Origin: Mesorhizobium sp. L-8-3
Lineage (GTDB): Bacteria; Pseudomonadota; Alphaproteobacteria; Rhizobiales; Rhizobiaceae
Direction: 5' to 3'
Assembly: GCF_016756615.1 (NCBI RefSeq)
Contig: NZ_AP023262.1
Coordinates: 3,101,501-3,165,500 of the forward strand
Length of the DNA stretch: 64,000 bases
The position numbers were made by a program, and so were the translations under genes. The notes beneath the pieces are model-generated. The model saw only the letters and a program-made list of their open reading frames with translations, did not search any database and was not told the DNA's origin. Within the stretch, counting starts at the first letter, position 1. The number at the start of each line of letters is the position of its first letter. Positions 19,263-26,338 of the stretch are shown piece by piece.

Positions 19263-21014
19263 TCAGCCCTCGTCCCGTGCCTTGCTTATCTTGATGCCGT
19301 CGATCGCTTTCTTCTCATTGAGCTTCACCACGTTGCCCATCGTCCTGGCCATATCGTTTCCCGCGGGTTTGACCTCACTCAGTCGACCGTCGTCCAAACG
19401 GAAACGCCGGGTGGGCTGGAACTTCTTCAAGGCAGCGCGGGTCAGGAGGATTATGACGCCTCCGCGTCCGAGAAGGCTTTCGACGGTGCCCCTCAGCTCG
19501 TTCGAGAGACCTTCCCTGAAGGTCTGGTCCGGCTCATCGACAATCAATATCTTGGGGTCCCTGTAGAGCGCACGCGCGAGCGCGATCTGGTGTCGCTCGC
19601 TCTTGGAGAAGCTGCTTGCCGCAGCGTCGATGGGAGTGCCGTACCCGTTCGGCAGTGCGCGGATCAACTGGTCGATTTGCGCCAGTCTTGCGACCTCGAA
19701 CAGCTTCTCTCTGTCCGGTGCATGCTGCAGGCACGTGATGTTCTCCTCGATTGTTCCGTTGACGAACCCGACATGCTGGGGAACATAGGCGAAGACCTCG
19801 CTCGCCTGGTCCACGGAAAGGCGCTCGATGCGCGCGTCGCCGACCCGGACTTCGCCGCCGGCCCGCGGCATTCGTCCGAGCAAGGTTTCGGCCAGCACGG
19901 TCTTTCCGGACCCGCTGTTGCCGACGATTTCAATAAACGACCCGGGTTCGGCTTTCAGGTCGACGGATCTGAGGATCTTCTGCCTGGTAAGCGGCGACCG
20001 CACCGAAACGCCAGACAGCGAAAGAGATGATGCGTCGCCGACCTCGGGATGATGGACGCCTGTCGATTTGGCGGCCTTGAGTGTTTTGTCGAGCTTTCTC
20101 CAATCGGAGATCGCCTCGCCAATCCTCGGCAATTGCTTCACGAACCGTTCCACGGGGTAGAAGACGCGCATCGACAGGAACATGCACGCGACCATGGCGC
20201 CCATTGTGAGTTGTTCATCGAGGATCAGATAGGCTCCGGCAGCCAGAACCGAATACTGCATGAGCATCGCCGCATGGGTCGAAAGTATCGAAAACCATGC
20301 GTTCCAGTCGTTGAGCTCGATCGCGCTGTCGCGCGACTTCCGCCGGGCCCGTATCCAGTTTTCGTTGTAGGCCGGCGTCATCTGCTGGGATTGGATGACG
20401 TCGCGCGAGACGAGCAGCATGTCCTTCAGGGCGCCGATCCTGTTCCTCGCTTCGCTGAACCGCTCGTCGCGGTCTTTGGCGAAGGCGGTCCTCACAATCA
20501 TGATCGCGAGCAACAGCAAGAGACCGCCGACCACGACCCAGCCCAATACCCAGTGAATGAGGAAAATCGTGACCAGAAACATGGGAGACCACAGGAAGTC
20601 CAGGATGGCCACCAGGGAACCCGAGTGGAAAAAGCTGCGAAGGTTGTCCGCCTCGTTCAGATCGCTCGTCGGCTTGCTGGCATTACCGACGAGATATGCG
20701 TCTCGCGCCGTGGCGCTGAATATATGGTCTTCCAGCCGTTCCTGAAATTGCGCGCCGAACCTGGCCAGGATACGGCGCCTGGAGTAATCGAGCAGCGTCA
20801 TCACGACCAGGAACGTGACCACGAGCAGGAATAGGGCGACCAGGGTGGCTTCGGACCGCGAGGGGAGAACCCTGTCGTGAACGAGAAGTATGAAGAGTGG
20901 CCCTGTGAGCCTCAACAGGTTGTACAGGAAGCTGAAGGCGACCGCGACGTACAGGATATAGCTGACGCTGCGAAACGTGCCCCTGAGAATATTCTGGTTT
21001 TGTCTCTCGCCCAT
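19263..21014 (-). CDS. type I secretion ABC exporter with diverged ATPase motifs
   Basis: This PrtD-like exporter fuses membrane and ATPase domains. From ATG 21014 it has 583 residues. About six membrane helices lie within 20-305, and the ATPase follows at about 330-550. Walker A (GNSGSGKT), the Q-loop (YVPQHVGFVNGTIEENI) and Walker B with its Glu (ILIVDEPDQ) are intact. The signature LSGGQ is replaced by FSKSE, the D-loop reads TFREG, and the H-loop His is missing (IILLTRAAL). There is no N-terminal C39 peptidase, so any leader removal needs a separate enzyme. It lies 124 bases downstream of the oxygenase gene and 5 bases before the adaptor gene. Confidence 0.9.
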   Translation of the reverse strand: MGERQNQNILRGTFRSVSYILYVAVAFSFLYNLLRLTGPLFILLVHDRVLPSRSEATLVALFLLVVTFLVVMTLLDYSRRRILARFGAQFQERLEDHIFSATARDAYLVGNASKPTSDLNEADNLRSFFHSGSLVAILDFLWSPMFLVTIFLIHWVLGWVVVGGLLLLLAIMIVRTAFAKDRDERFSEARNRIGALKDMLLVSRDVIQSQQMTPAYNENWIRARRKSRDSAIELNDWNAWFSILSTHAAMLMQYSVLAAGAYLILDEQLTMGAMVACMFLSMRVFYPVERFVKQLPRIGEAISDWRKLDKTLKAAKSTGVHHPEVGDASSLSLSGVSVRSPLTRQKILRSVDLKAEPGSFIEIVGNSGSGKTVLAETLLGRMPRAGGEVRVGDARIERLSVDQASEVFAYVPQHVGFVNGTIEENITCLQHAPDREKLFEVARLAQIDQLIRALPNGYGTPIDAAASSFSKSERHQIALARALYRDPKILIVDEPDQTFREGLSNELRGTVESLLGRGGVIILLTRAALKKFQPTRRFRLDDGRLSEVKPAGNDMARTMGNVVKLNEKKAIDGIKISKARDEG

Positions 21015-21138
21015 GGCAGTCCGCTTCCCCCGAAGGTTGTCTCTTCGTGAAGGCCATTGGGGGATTGCGCAGGTGTTGCCTGTGAATAGAGGCAACAGCG
21101 CGCAATCCCGCTCGTGACGGGTCCTGTTGAAGGAACTG

Positions 21139-21789
21139 TCAGGCTTCCGCTCTTTTGACCTGAGAGATGTTGAAGGACATGATGACCCGATCGGCCTTCT
21201 GCCCGCTTTCTTTCGCCATGTTCGGGTCGACGCCGTGATAGAGCCAGCTGGGGAATATGAGCATGCGCCCGGCCATCGGCTTATAGTTCACCTTGGTCCA
21301 GCAATCCCGAGGCCTTTTCTTCTTCGCGATGTATTTTGGCTGATTCATGAGCAGAGCCGTGCGCGGATCGACAAACTCTATTTCTCCGGCACCTTCGGGT
21401 GCTTGAACATAGTAGACGCCGCTCCAGATGCAGCCGGGATGGATATGCGCACGATTGCCGTTCCCAGGAGGGTTTATGATCGACCACATCGTCGTGACTT
21501 TCAGGGTGTAGTCATTCGCGTAGCCGAGTTCCCTCGACATCAGGCTTGTCACGGAATTCACGTGCGTCAGCAGCTCCGCGTATGCCGGCGATTTGTGAAG
21601 CCCGGTATGGCTGTGCCAGCTCCCGAGTTGGGGAGTATTCGACTTGTTGACGCCGCTCCTGTCTCGTTCCCGCTCGTTGTATATGGAAGTCAGAAGGGAA
21701 TTGTTCAGGTCGCCATGGTTCCCGATGTCATGCTGAAAGACCATCGTCGGGAAATAATTGGTGCGAACCAAAGAGACATTTGCATTCAT
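21139..21789 (-). CDS. putative 2OG-Fe(II) oxygenase (TIGR02466/PF13759-like)
   Basis: This 216-residue protein has the pattern of a small 2-oxoglutarate/Fe(II) dioxygenase family. The core is AHIHPGCIWSGVYYVQAP (about 114-131), then GEIEFVDPRTA (135-145). The C-terminal strand reads MLIFPSWLYHGVDPN (176-190), followed by DRVIMSFN (200-207). Candidate metal ligands are His115/His117 and His185, with Arg201 placed to bind 2-oxoglutarate. Family members are mostly uncharacterised; hydroxylation is inferred. It leads the secretion operon on the minus strand and is divergent from the protease genes, so a role in modifying the exported repeat protein is plausible but unproven. Confidence 0.82.
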   Translation of the reverse strand: MNANVSLVRTNYFPTMVFQHDIGNHGDLNNSLLTSIYNERERDRSGVNKSNTPQLGSWHSHTGLHKSPAYAELLTHVNSVTSLMSRELGYANDYTLKVTTMWSIINPPGNGNRAHIHPGCIWSGVYYVQAPEGAGEIEFVDPRTALLMNQPKYIAKKKRPRDCWTKVNYKPMAGRMLIFPSWLYHGVDPNMAKESGQKADRVIMSFNISQVKRAEA

Positions 21790-22074
21790 CGTACACTTTC
21801 CTCCACCGATAGTGAATCTTAGTTTGTTTCACAATCGCTGCAACACTGCATCCATGATGTAGATTGCAGTCGAAATCTGCTTCGTTCTTGGAAGATAATC
21901 TCCAGTCTATCAAAGATACATCTTGCCAAAGAAGGAATGCTACTGTACATATATCATTGCATACCGATCGTGAATTGACCGTGAATTCAACGTCGGGCGA
22001 CAGAATCCAAATCTATTACTTGTTTGTATTGTTATCGAACGGAACTGTTGAGAGCATCGGATGGAGGACCTGTG
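21790..22074. promoter_or_regulatory. AT-rich divergent promoter region
   Basis: This 285-base spacer separates the oxygenase operon (minus) from the exported zincin gene (plus). It is visibly AT-rich compared with the surrounding GC-rich genes. No gene is evident. It contains the 12-mer ATTGTTATCGAA at 22028-22039, which recurs at 23766-23777. It should hold both divergent promoters. Confidence 0.55.
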
Positions 22075-22917
22075 ATGCGGGCAAATGGCGGCACAAGAGC
22101 GAAGACCCTCGTCAATGGCGTGGTCCTATGTGCCCTGGGGGTCTTCGTGATGGAGGCGCCCTTGCGGGCGCGGGCGGCAGGCGCCGAGGAGCAGCCGCCC
22201 TATGACAGCACCGTGGATACGGTTTTCGACATAATACATGAGTCCGATCCGACAACCTTCGTCTGCATGGAATATGCCGGTCGTGGTGCGCGCCAGATCT
22301 GGGACAAAAGGGTAGACGGCGAACCCGTGGTCGACGCATTCCTCTTCGTCGCGCGATACAATGATGGGACGAGCATCGAGATCGCCATAAACCCCGAATT
22401 CGAAACGGAGGAGAATGCCCGGAAAGAGGCGCTCCGCTATGCCGCTCCGCTCGGGCTGCTGCCCACGCTGCTCAGGGAGGGGGTCCAGCGCTTCAGCGTC
22501 CACATGGGCGAGAAGGGATTTCACGCGGGCACCGGACAAATCGTCGTCTATTCAGGGACCGCCGACAAGCGTTCAGACCACAGTCATCTCGAAGAGTCGT
22601 TGTTTCACGAATCCGTGCATGCCTCGCTCGACGACGAACACAGGCTGTCGGCCGGCTGGCGCGACGCACAGATGCGCGACGGCCGATTTCTTACATCCTA
22701 TGCGCAAAGGAGCCCCGAGCGGGAGGACCTGGCCGAAACCGCGCTGTTCGCTTACGCGATATCGCATTACCCCGAGCGCTTTCCGCCAGCGGACACCTCG
22801 GACACATTGCGCGCCGTGCCCAATCGGATCGACTACATCAAACAGCTTCTTCCTCCGCATCAGGAGATATTTCACAAGGTCCGGGATGCGGAAGCCTGCA
22901 GGCAGGATGCGAAATAG
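22075..22917 (+). CDS. exported HExxH metalloprotease-like protein
   Basis: The start is ATG 22075, seven bases after GGAGG. The 280-residue product begins with a Sec-type signal peptide (about 1-35, core VNGVVLCALGVFVMEA, then RARAAGA). A zinc-protease motif HESVH lies at 178-182. EDLAE follows at 217-221 and could supply the third ligand Glu, as in gluzincins. The mature domain has no other recognisable family match. It precedes a second HExxH gene by 15 bases. I infer a periplasmic or extracellular peptidase, possibly acting on the neighbouring repeat protein. Confidence 0.7.
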   Translation: MRANGGTRAKTLVNGVVLCALGVFVMEAPLRARAAGAEEQPPYDSTVDTVFDIIHESDPTTFVCMEYAGRGARQIWDKRVDGEPVVDAFLFVARYNDGTSIEIAINPEFETEENARKEALRYAAPLGLLPTLLREGVQRFSVHMGEKGFHAGTGQIVVYSGTADKRSDHSHLEESLFHESVHASLDDEHRLSAGWRDAQMRDGRFLTSYAQRSPEREDLAETALFAYAISHYPERFPPADTSDTLRAVPNRIDYIKQLLPPHQEIFHKVRDAEACRQDAK

Positions 22918-22932
22918 GGGTGCCGTGGCACG

Positions 22933-23703
22933 ATGAGCAGTCGGCTTGACAGCAGTACGATGGTCCCTACCGCGGCAAGGCATGATCTTTCGGATTGGCT
23001 CGCCTTGCACGATCTCGATCCGTCCCTTTGCGAGCGGCTTCTGGACGCGGCGGCGAGACGGTTCGCTCGTGAACCGACCGATGACGGCGAGTTTGCATCC
23101 GAAACATGCGCATTCGACCGGGAGACCGCGTGGCTGCGGGCTGTCGAGGCATTGTGCGCATTCTTCCCGTGGGCAAGCGGCACCATCCGGTTCGCTTTCG
23201 AGAATACGTCCAGGATCCTGGTGAAAGAGGCGAGGCATCGCCGGCGTGCGGTTACCTTGAACGACGCAGGAAACGGCTTCCCGCTTATCCTGTACACCTA
23301 CCGCGGTACCGCCTCCGACTGGATCGTCATCGCGCACGAATTCGGTCATGCCCTCCAAGCGGTCGCAAGCGAGGGGCGGTTCGTGGCACCCGCCATCCGG
23401 GAGGTGTGCGCCTTCGTCGGCGAGATAACCTTGATCTCACATATGCGAATACTTGGCGATGACCGGTCGCTTCGACTTCAGCGGGCATGGGCGCGAGACG
23501 ATCTCAAATACCTCGGGACGGATCGGGAGGAACTGGAATCCGTTCTGAGCCGGCCGGATTCGCCTTATCGCTACAGCTGGAATTATCCCATAGCCAGGTA
23601 CCTTTCCATCGAGATTTGCCAAAAGATGGCACGCGAGCATGTTTGGGCAGTCTTCGAAGGTAAAGTTCAAATGCAAAAAATTCTTAGTAAAATTACAATT
23701 TAG
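22933..23703 (+). CDS. cytoplasmic HEFGH metalloprotease-like protein
   Basis: This 256-residue protein has no signal peptide. It carries IAHEFGHAL with the zinc motif HEFGH at 135-139. Glu157 (REVCAFVGE, about 18 residues on) is a candidate third ligand. HEFGH plus a downstream Glu resembles family M3 oligopeptidases, but the protein is less than half their usual length and lacks their long helical N-terminal domain. It lies 15 bases after the exported zincin gene, probably in one operon. The last codons run into AT-rich sequence (QMQKILSKITI). Confidence 0.68.
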   Translation: MSSRLDSSTMVPTAARHDLSDWLALHDLDPSLCERLLDAAARRFAREPTDDGEFASETCAFDRETAWLRAVEALCAFFPWASGTIRFAFENTSRILVKEARHRRRAVTLNDAGNGFPLILYTYRGTASDWIVIAHEFGHALQAVASEGRFVAPAIREVCAFVGEITLISHMRILGDDRSLRLQRAWARDDLKYLGTDREELESVLSRPDSPYRYSWNYPIARYLSIEICQKMAREHVWAVFEGKVQMQKILSKITI

Positions 23704-24154
23704 CCAAGCTTGAATACGAGTATTTCTTATATATTATTTATGGCATTCTATGTTCATGCCAGGGGATTGTTATCGAATATAATTGCAACTCACGTTAGAT
23801 TTTTGACGATATGCTTGACATATTTGAAAGCATGACTGATAGTTGGTTTTCTGATAGGCGCGCGATCTCTACGGCGCTAAGCAGGCGTGGAGAAAAATAC
23901 TTCATTCGCCTGCACTTCGCGTGCCGATCGAAGCGACGTATCGCAATATCCGACGATGGTCGTACCCCGGTTGGGTCTCTGTCGGCGGAAGCAAATTCGA
24001 ATACGTCGACAGGCTGGCGGGCCCCGTTCGGGTCAGTCAACCGTAGTAGTCTTTGGCAGGGTCCACAGTAGATCGGCCAACCCTTCAAGCAAGATGAAGA
24101 CATTCAGTGAGCAGCAAGGAGCTGTTCACGGTGCTAACCTCATGGAGGACGTCG
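23704..24154. promoter_or_regulatory. spacer upstream of the repeat protein, AT-rich at its left
   Basis: The first 120 bases are strongly AT-rich (runs such as TTATATATTATTTATGG). The 12-mer ATTGTTATCGAA recurs here at 23766-23777. An ORF of 86 codons starts at 23811, 33 bases after that 12-mer (MLDIFESMTDSWFSDRRAI...), but it has no ribosome site and no recognisable family, so I do not call it a gene. The right part returns to normal composition and carries the ribosome site GGAGG for the repeat protein at 24144-24148. Confidence 0.5.
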
Positions 24155-25561
24155 ATGTTTATTTGTGAAACCCGCTCCGCAATCTCCGCTGAGACCTCAG
24201 CCGGCCTGGGCCGATTCCTCGGGGCGGATCCGTTCGAAGCGGCCCTGAGCTTGTTCGGACCGGAAGATCTCTACTCACCCCTCAGCTTTGCGCAGCCCGC
24301 CGACAATGACGGCAACGAAGGCAACGAGGGCGACGAGTTCAACGAAGGCGACGAAGGCAACGAGGGCGACGAATTCAACGAAGGCGACGAGGGCGAAGAG
24401 GGCAACGAAGGCAACGAAGGCGACGAATTCAACGAAGGCGACGAAGGCAACGAAGGCAACGAGGGCGACGAATTCGACGAAGGCGACGAAGGCAACGAAG
24501 GCAACGAGGGCGACGAGGGCGACGAAGGCGACGAGGACAACGAAGGCAACGAGGGCGACGAAGGCAACGAGAACGACGAAGGCAACGAAGGCAACGGCGA
24601 CGAGGGCGACGAGGGCAACGAATTCAACGAAGGCGACGAAGGCAACGAAGGCAACGAGGGCGACGAATTCAACGAGGGCGACGAAGGCAACGAAGGCAAC
24701 GAAGGCACAGCCAACGAAGGCGACGAAGGCGACGAGGACAACGAAGGCAACGAGGGCAACGAAGGCGACGAGGGCGACGAAGACAACGAAGGCAACGAGG
24801 GCGACGAAAACAACGAGGGCGACGAAGGCGACGAGGGCAACGGCGACGAAGGCGACGAAGGCAACGAATTCAACGAAGGCAAGGAAACGAAGGCGGACGA
24901 AGGCGACGAAGGCAATGAAGGCAACGAAGGCAAGGCAATGGAAGGCGACGAAGGGCAACAACGAAGGGCAACGAAGGGCAACGAAAAACGGACGAGGGCG
25001 AAGGAAGGCAACGAAGGCAACGAGGGCGACGAGGGCGACGAAGGCGACGAGGACAACGAAGGCAACGAGGGCGACGAAGGCAACGGCGACGAAGGCGACG
25101 AAGGCAACGAATTCAACGAAGGCGACGAAGGCAACGAAGGCAACGAAGGCGACGAATTCGACGAGGGCGACGAAGGCAACGAAGGCAACGAAGGCACAGC
25201 CAACGAAGGCGACGAAGGCGACGAGGACAACGAAGGCAACGAAGGCAACGAAGGCGACGAGGGCGACGAAGACAACGAAGGCAACGAGGGCGACGAAAAC
25301 AACGAAGGCGACGAAGGCGACGAAGGCAACGGCGACGAAGGCGACGAAGGCAACGAATTCAACGAAGGCGACGAAGGCAACGAAGGCGACGAAGGCGACG
25401 AGGGCAACGAGGGCGACGAGGACAACGAAGGCAACGAAGGCGACGAGGGTGACGAAGGTGACGAAAACAACGAAAACAATGAAAACGACGAAGGCGACGA
25501 AGGCGACGAGGACAACGAGGGCGACGAGGGCAACGAAGGCAACGAAGGCGACGAGAGCTGA
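24155..25561 (+). CDS. Asn/Asp-Glu-Gly triplet-repeat protein, candidate type I secretion substrate
   Basis: The start is ATG 24155, six bases after GGAGG; a GTG at 24107 in frame is less likely. The 468-residue product has a 50-residue non-repetitive N-terminus (MFICETRSAISAETSAGLGR, then FLGADPFEAALSLFGPEDLY, then SPLSFAQPAD). About 415 residues of tripeptides follow, (Asn or Asp)-Glu-Gly, with Phe, Asp or Asn sometimes replacing Gly. Glu recurs every third residue and the protein is extremely acidic. There is no Sec signal and no RTX nonapeptide. A stretch near 24880-25010 departs from the pattern (GKETKADEG, QQRRATKGNEKRTRAKEG), as if read from a shifted frame and then restored. Export by the adjacent secretion pair and modification by the oxygenase are inferred from clustering. 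Confidence 0.75.
   Translation: MFICETRSAISAETSAGLGRFLGADPFEAALSLFGPEDLYSPLSFAQPADNDGNEGNEGDEFNEGDEGNEGDEFNEGDEGEEGNEGNEGDEFNEGDEGNEGNEGDEFDEGDEGNEGNEGDEGDEGDEDNEGNEGDEGNENDEGNEGNGDEGDEGNEFNEGDEGNEGNEGDEFNEGDEGNEGNEGTANEGDEGDEDNEGNEGNEGDEGDEDNEGNEGDENNEGDEGDEGNGDEGDEGNEFNEGKETKADEGDEGNEGNEGKAMEGDEGQQRRATKGNEKRTRAKEGNEGNEGDEGDEGDEDNEGNEGDEGNGDEGDEGNEFNEGDEGNEGNEGDEFDEGDEGNEGNEGTANEGDEGDEDNEGNEGNEGDEGDEDNEGNEGDENNEGDEGDEGNGDEGDEGNEFNEGDEGNEGDEGDEGNEGDEDNEGNEGDEGDEGDENNENNENDEGDEGDEDNEGDEGNEGNEGDES
24301..25558 (+). repeat. nine-base tandem repeat array encoding (N/D)EG, with a 489-base higher-order period
   Basis: The unit is nine bases, GGC-(A/G)AC-GA(A/G). All six frames stay largely open. 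A larger duplication is superimposed. The rare segment GGCACAGCC (Gly-Thr-Ala) occurs at 24704 and again at 25193, 489 bases (163 codons) apart, and the flanking blocks match in order over about 190 bases. This points to growth by slippage plus unequal exchange. Confidence 0.9.
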
Positions 25562-25588
25562 CTATCGGCTCAATGCCATAGGGCTGCC

Positions 25589-25608
25589 GGCTGCGCTTTT
25601 GCGCAGCC
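25589..25608 (+). terminator. 8-4-8 hairpin after the repeat protein
   Basis: A perfect stem GGCTGCGC-TTTT-GCGCAGCC begins 28 bases after the stop of the repeat protein. It is followed within 25 bases by a second perfect hairpin. The pair probably ends transcription. Confidence 0.6.
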
Positions 25609-25629
25609 GCTCAAGCCAAGCGAAGACGG

Positions 25630-25649
25630 GAGCCCGGTATGCCGGGCTC
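25630..25649 (+). terminator. second hairpin, terminator-like
   Basis: A perfect stem GAGCCCGG-TATG-CCGGGCTC is followed by TCCTTTC. A GC-rich stem plus a short T-run fits a Rho-independent terminator for the repeat-protein transcript. Confidence 0.65.
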
Positions 25650-25895
25650 TCCTTTCAACAGGTGATGGCGGACTGCCGCCCCGCTTGGAACTGCCGTTCT
25701 TGCGCCCCTCCGCGACCGGATCAACCGTTCTACATCAGATCCAGACTTGAACGAGCGCAACTCGCTCGAGCTGGATGGGCAACAAGACCGCTGGACAGAA
25801 TTGCCGGATCCGCTTGACCGGGTCCGATCATCGTGACGGAATCCGTATTGCGCATGCAAGACGGAAAGCCACTGCAGAACGGATGGAGTGCAGCC

Positions 25896-26096
25896 ATGGC
25901 CGAAGGAAGAAAACCGGACTTCGATGTGTTCTCGATCAGGGAACGCGACGGCGGAAAGGACGTGTTCACCAAGATCGGCGTAGCCTTCAAACGCCACGAG
26001 GCGGAGGGAATATCGATTCTCCTCGATGCCTTGCCCCTGGGGCGCCGTCTTGCCGTATTGCCCCCTCTGCCCCCGCAGGACGAGGAAAAGCGCTAG
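25896..26096 (+). CDS. small conserved hypothetical protein
   Basis: I choose ATG 25896 because GGAG lies seven bases upstream; a GTG at 25833 would add 21 residues. The 66-residue product reads MAEGRKPDFDVFSIRERDGG, then FTKIGVAFKRHEAEGISILL, then DALPLGRRLAVLPP. This resembles a widespread family of about 60-residue proteobacterial proteins with the pattern Y/F-T-x-I-G-x-A-(5-8)-GI-x-I-x-LDALP. Its function is unknown. It converges with the che operon. Confidence 0.6.
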   Translation: MAEGRKPDFDVFSIRERDGGKDVFTKIGVAFKRHEAEGISILLDALPLGRRLAVLPPLPPQDEEKR

Positions 26097-26215
26097 TTGG
26101 ACTGCCTATGTCGGCTGCGTGAGTTGCCGATTGCGGCGTGTGTCCTTGCGCGAAAGCCGGGCGGGCCCGGATGGGCCGCGCCGGCGACTGACGTCGAAAA
26201 AAGCCGGGCGTTGTC

Positions 26216-26243
26216 GTCGAACAGCTGGCGCCAGCTGTTCGAC
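26216..26243. repeat. 28-base perfect palindrome
   Basis: GTCGAACAGCTGGC is followed directly by its exact reverse complement, with no loop. It lies in the 242-base spacer between the convergent small ORF and cheT. It could be a bidirectional terminator (cruciform or hairpin) or a protein-binding site. No gene is seen in the rest of the spacer. Confidence 0.7.
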
Positions 26244-26338
26244 CGGCGTTTTCTTCTTGCCTTCCTCGCCCTTGCAGAAGGTGCCAACGATGCTCGATCC
26301 GACGCCGGCCTTCGCGCGGCGGCCACCGGAGGGAGCCT

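Noticed and set aside
23795..24103. 102-codon minus-strand ORF in the spacer before the repeat protein
   Set aside because: There is no ribosome site and no recognisable sequence. It overlaps an equally weak plus-strand frame.
24271..25542. 423-codon antisense ORF of Ser/Pro/Leu through the repeat region
   Set aside because: It is the mirror of the nine-base repeat, which lacks stops in most frames. It has no ribosome site and no leader-like start, while the plus-strand frame has GGAGG and a sensible N-terminus.
17944..25561. Interpretation as a classical RTX toxin or C39-peptidase bacteriocin locus
   Set aside because: The repeat protein has no GGxGxDxUx nonapeptides or double-glycine leader, and the exporter has no C39 domain.
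24288..25817. 509-codon plus-strand Thr/Lys/Ala repeat ORF
   Set aside because: It is the shifted reading of the same repeats. It starts inside the array without a ribosome site and ends in unrelated sequence.
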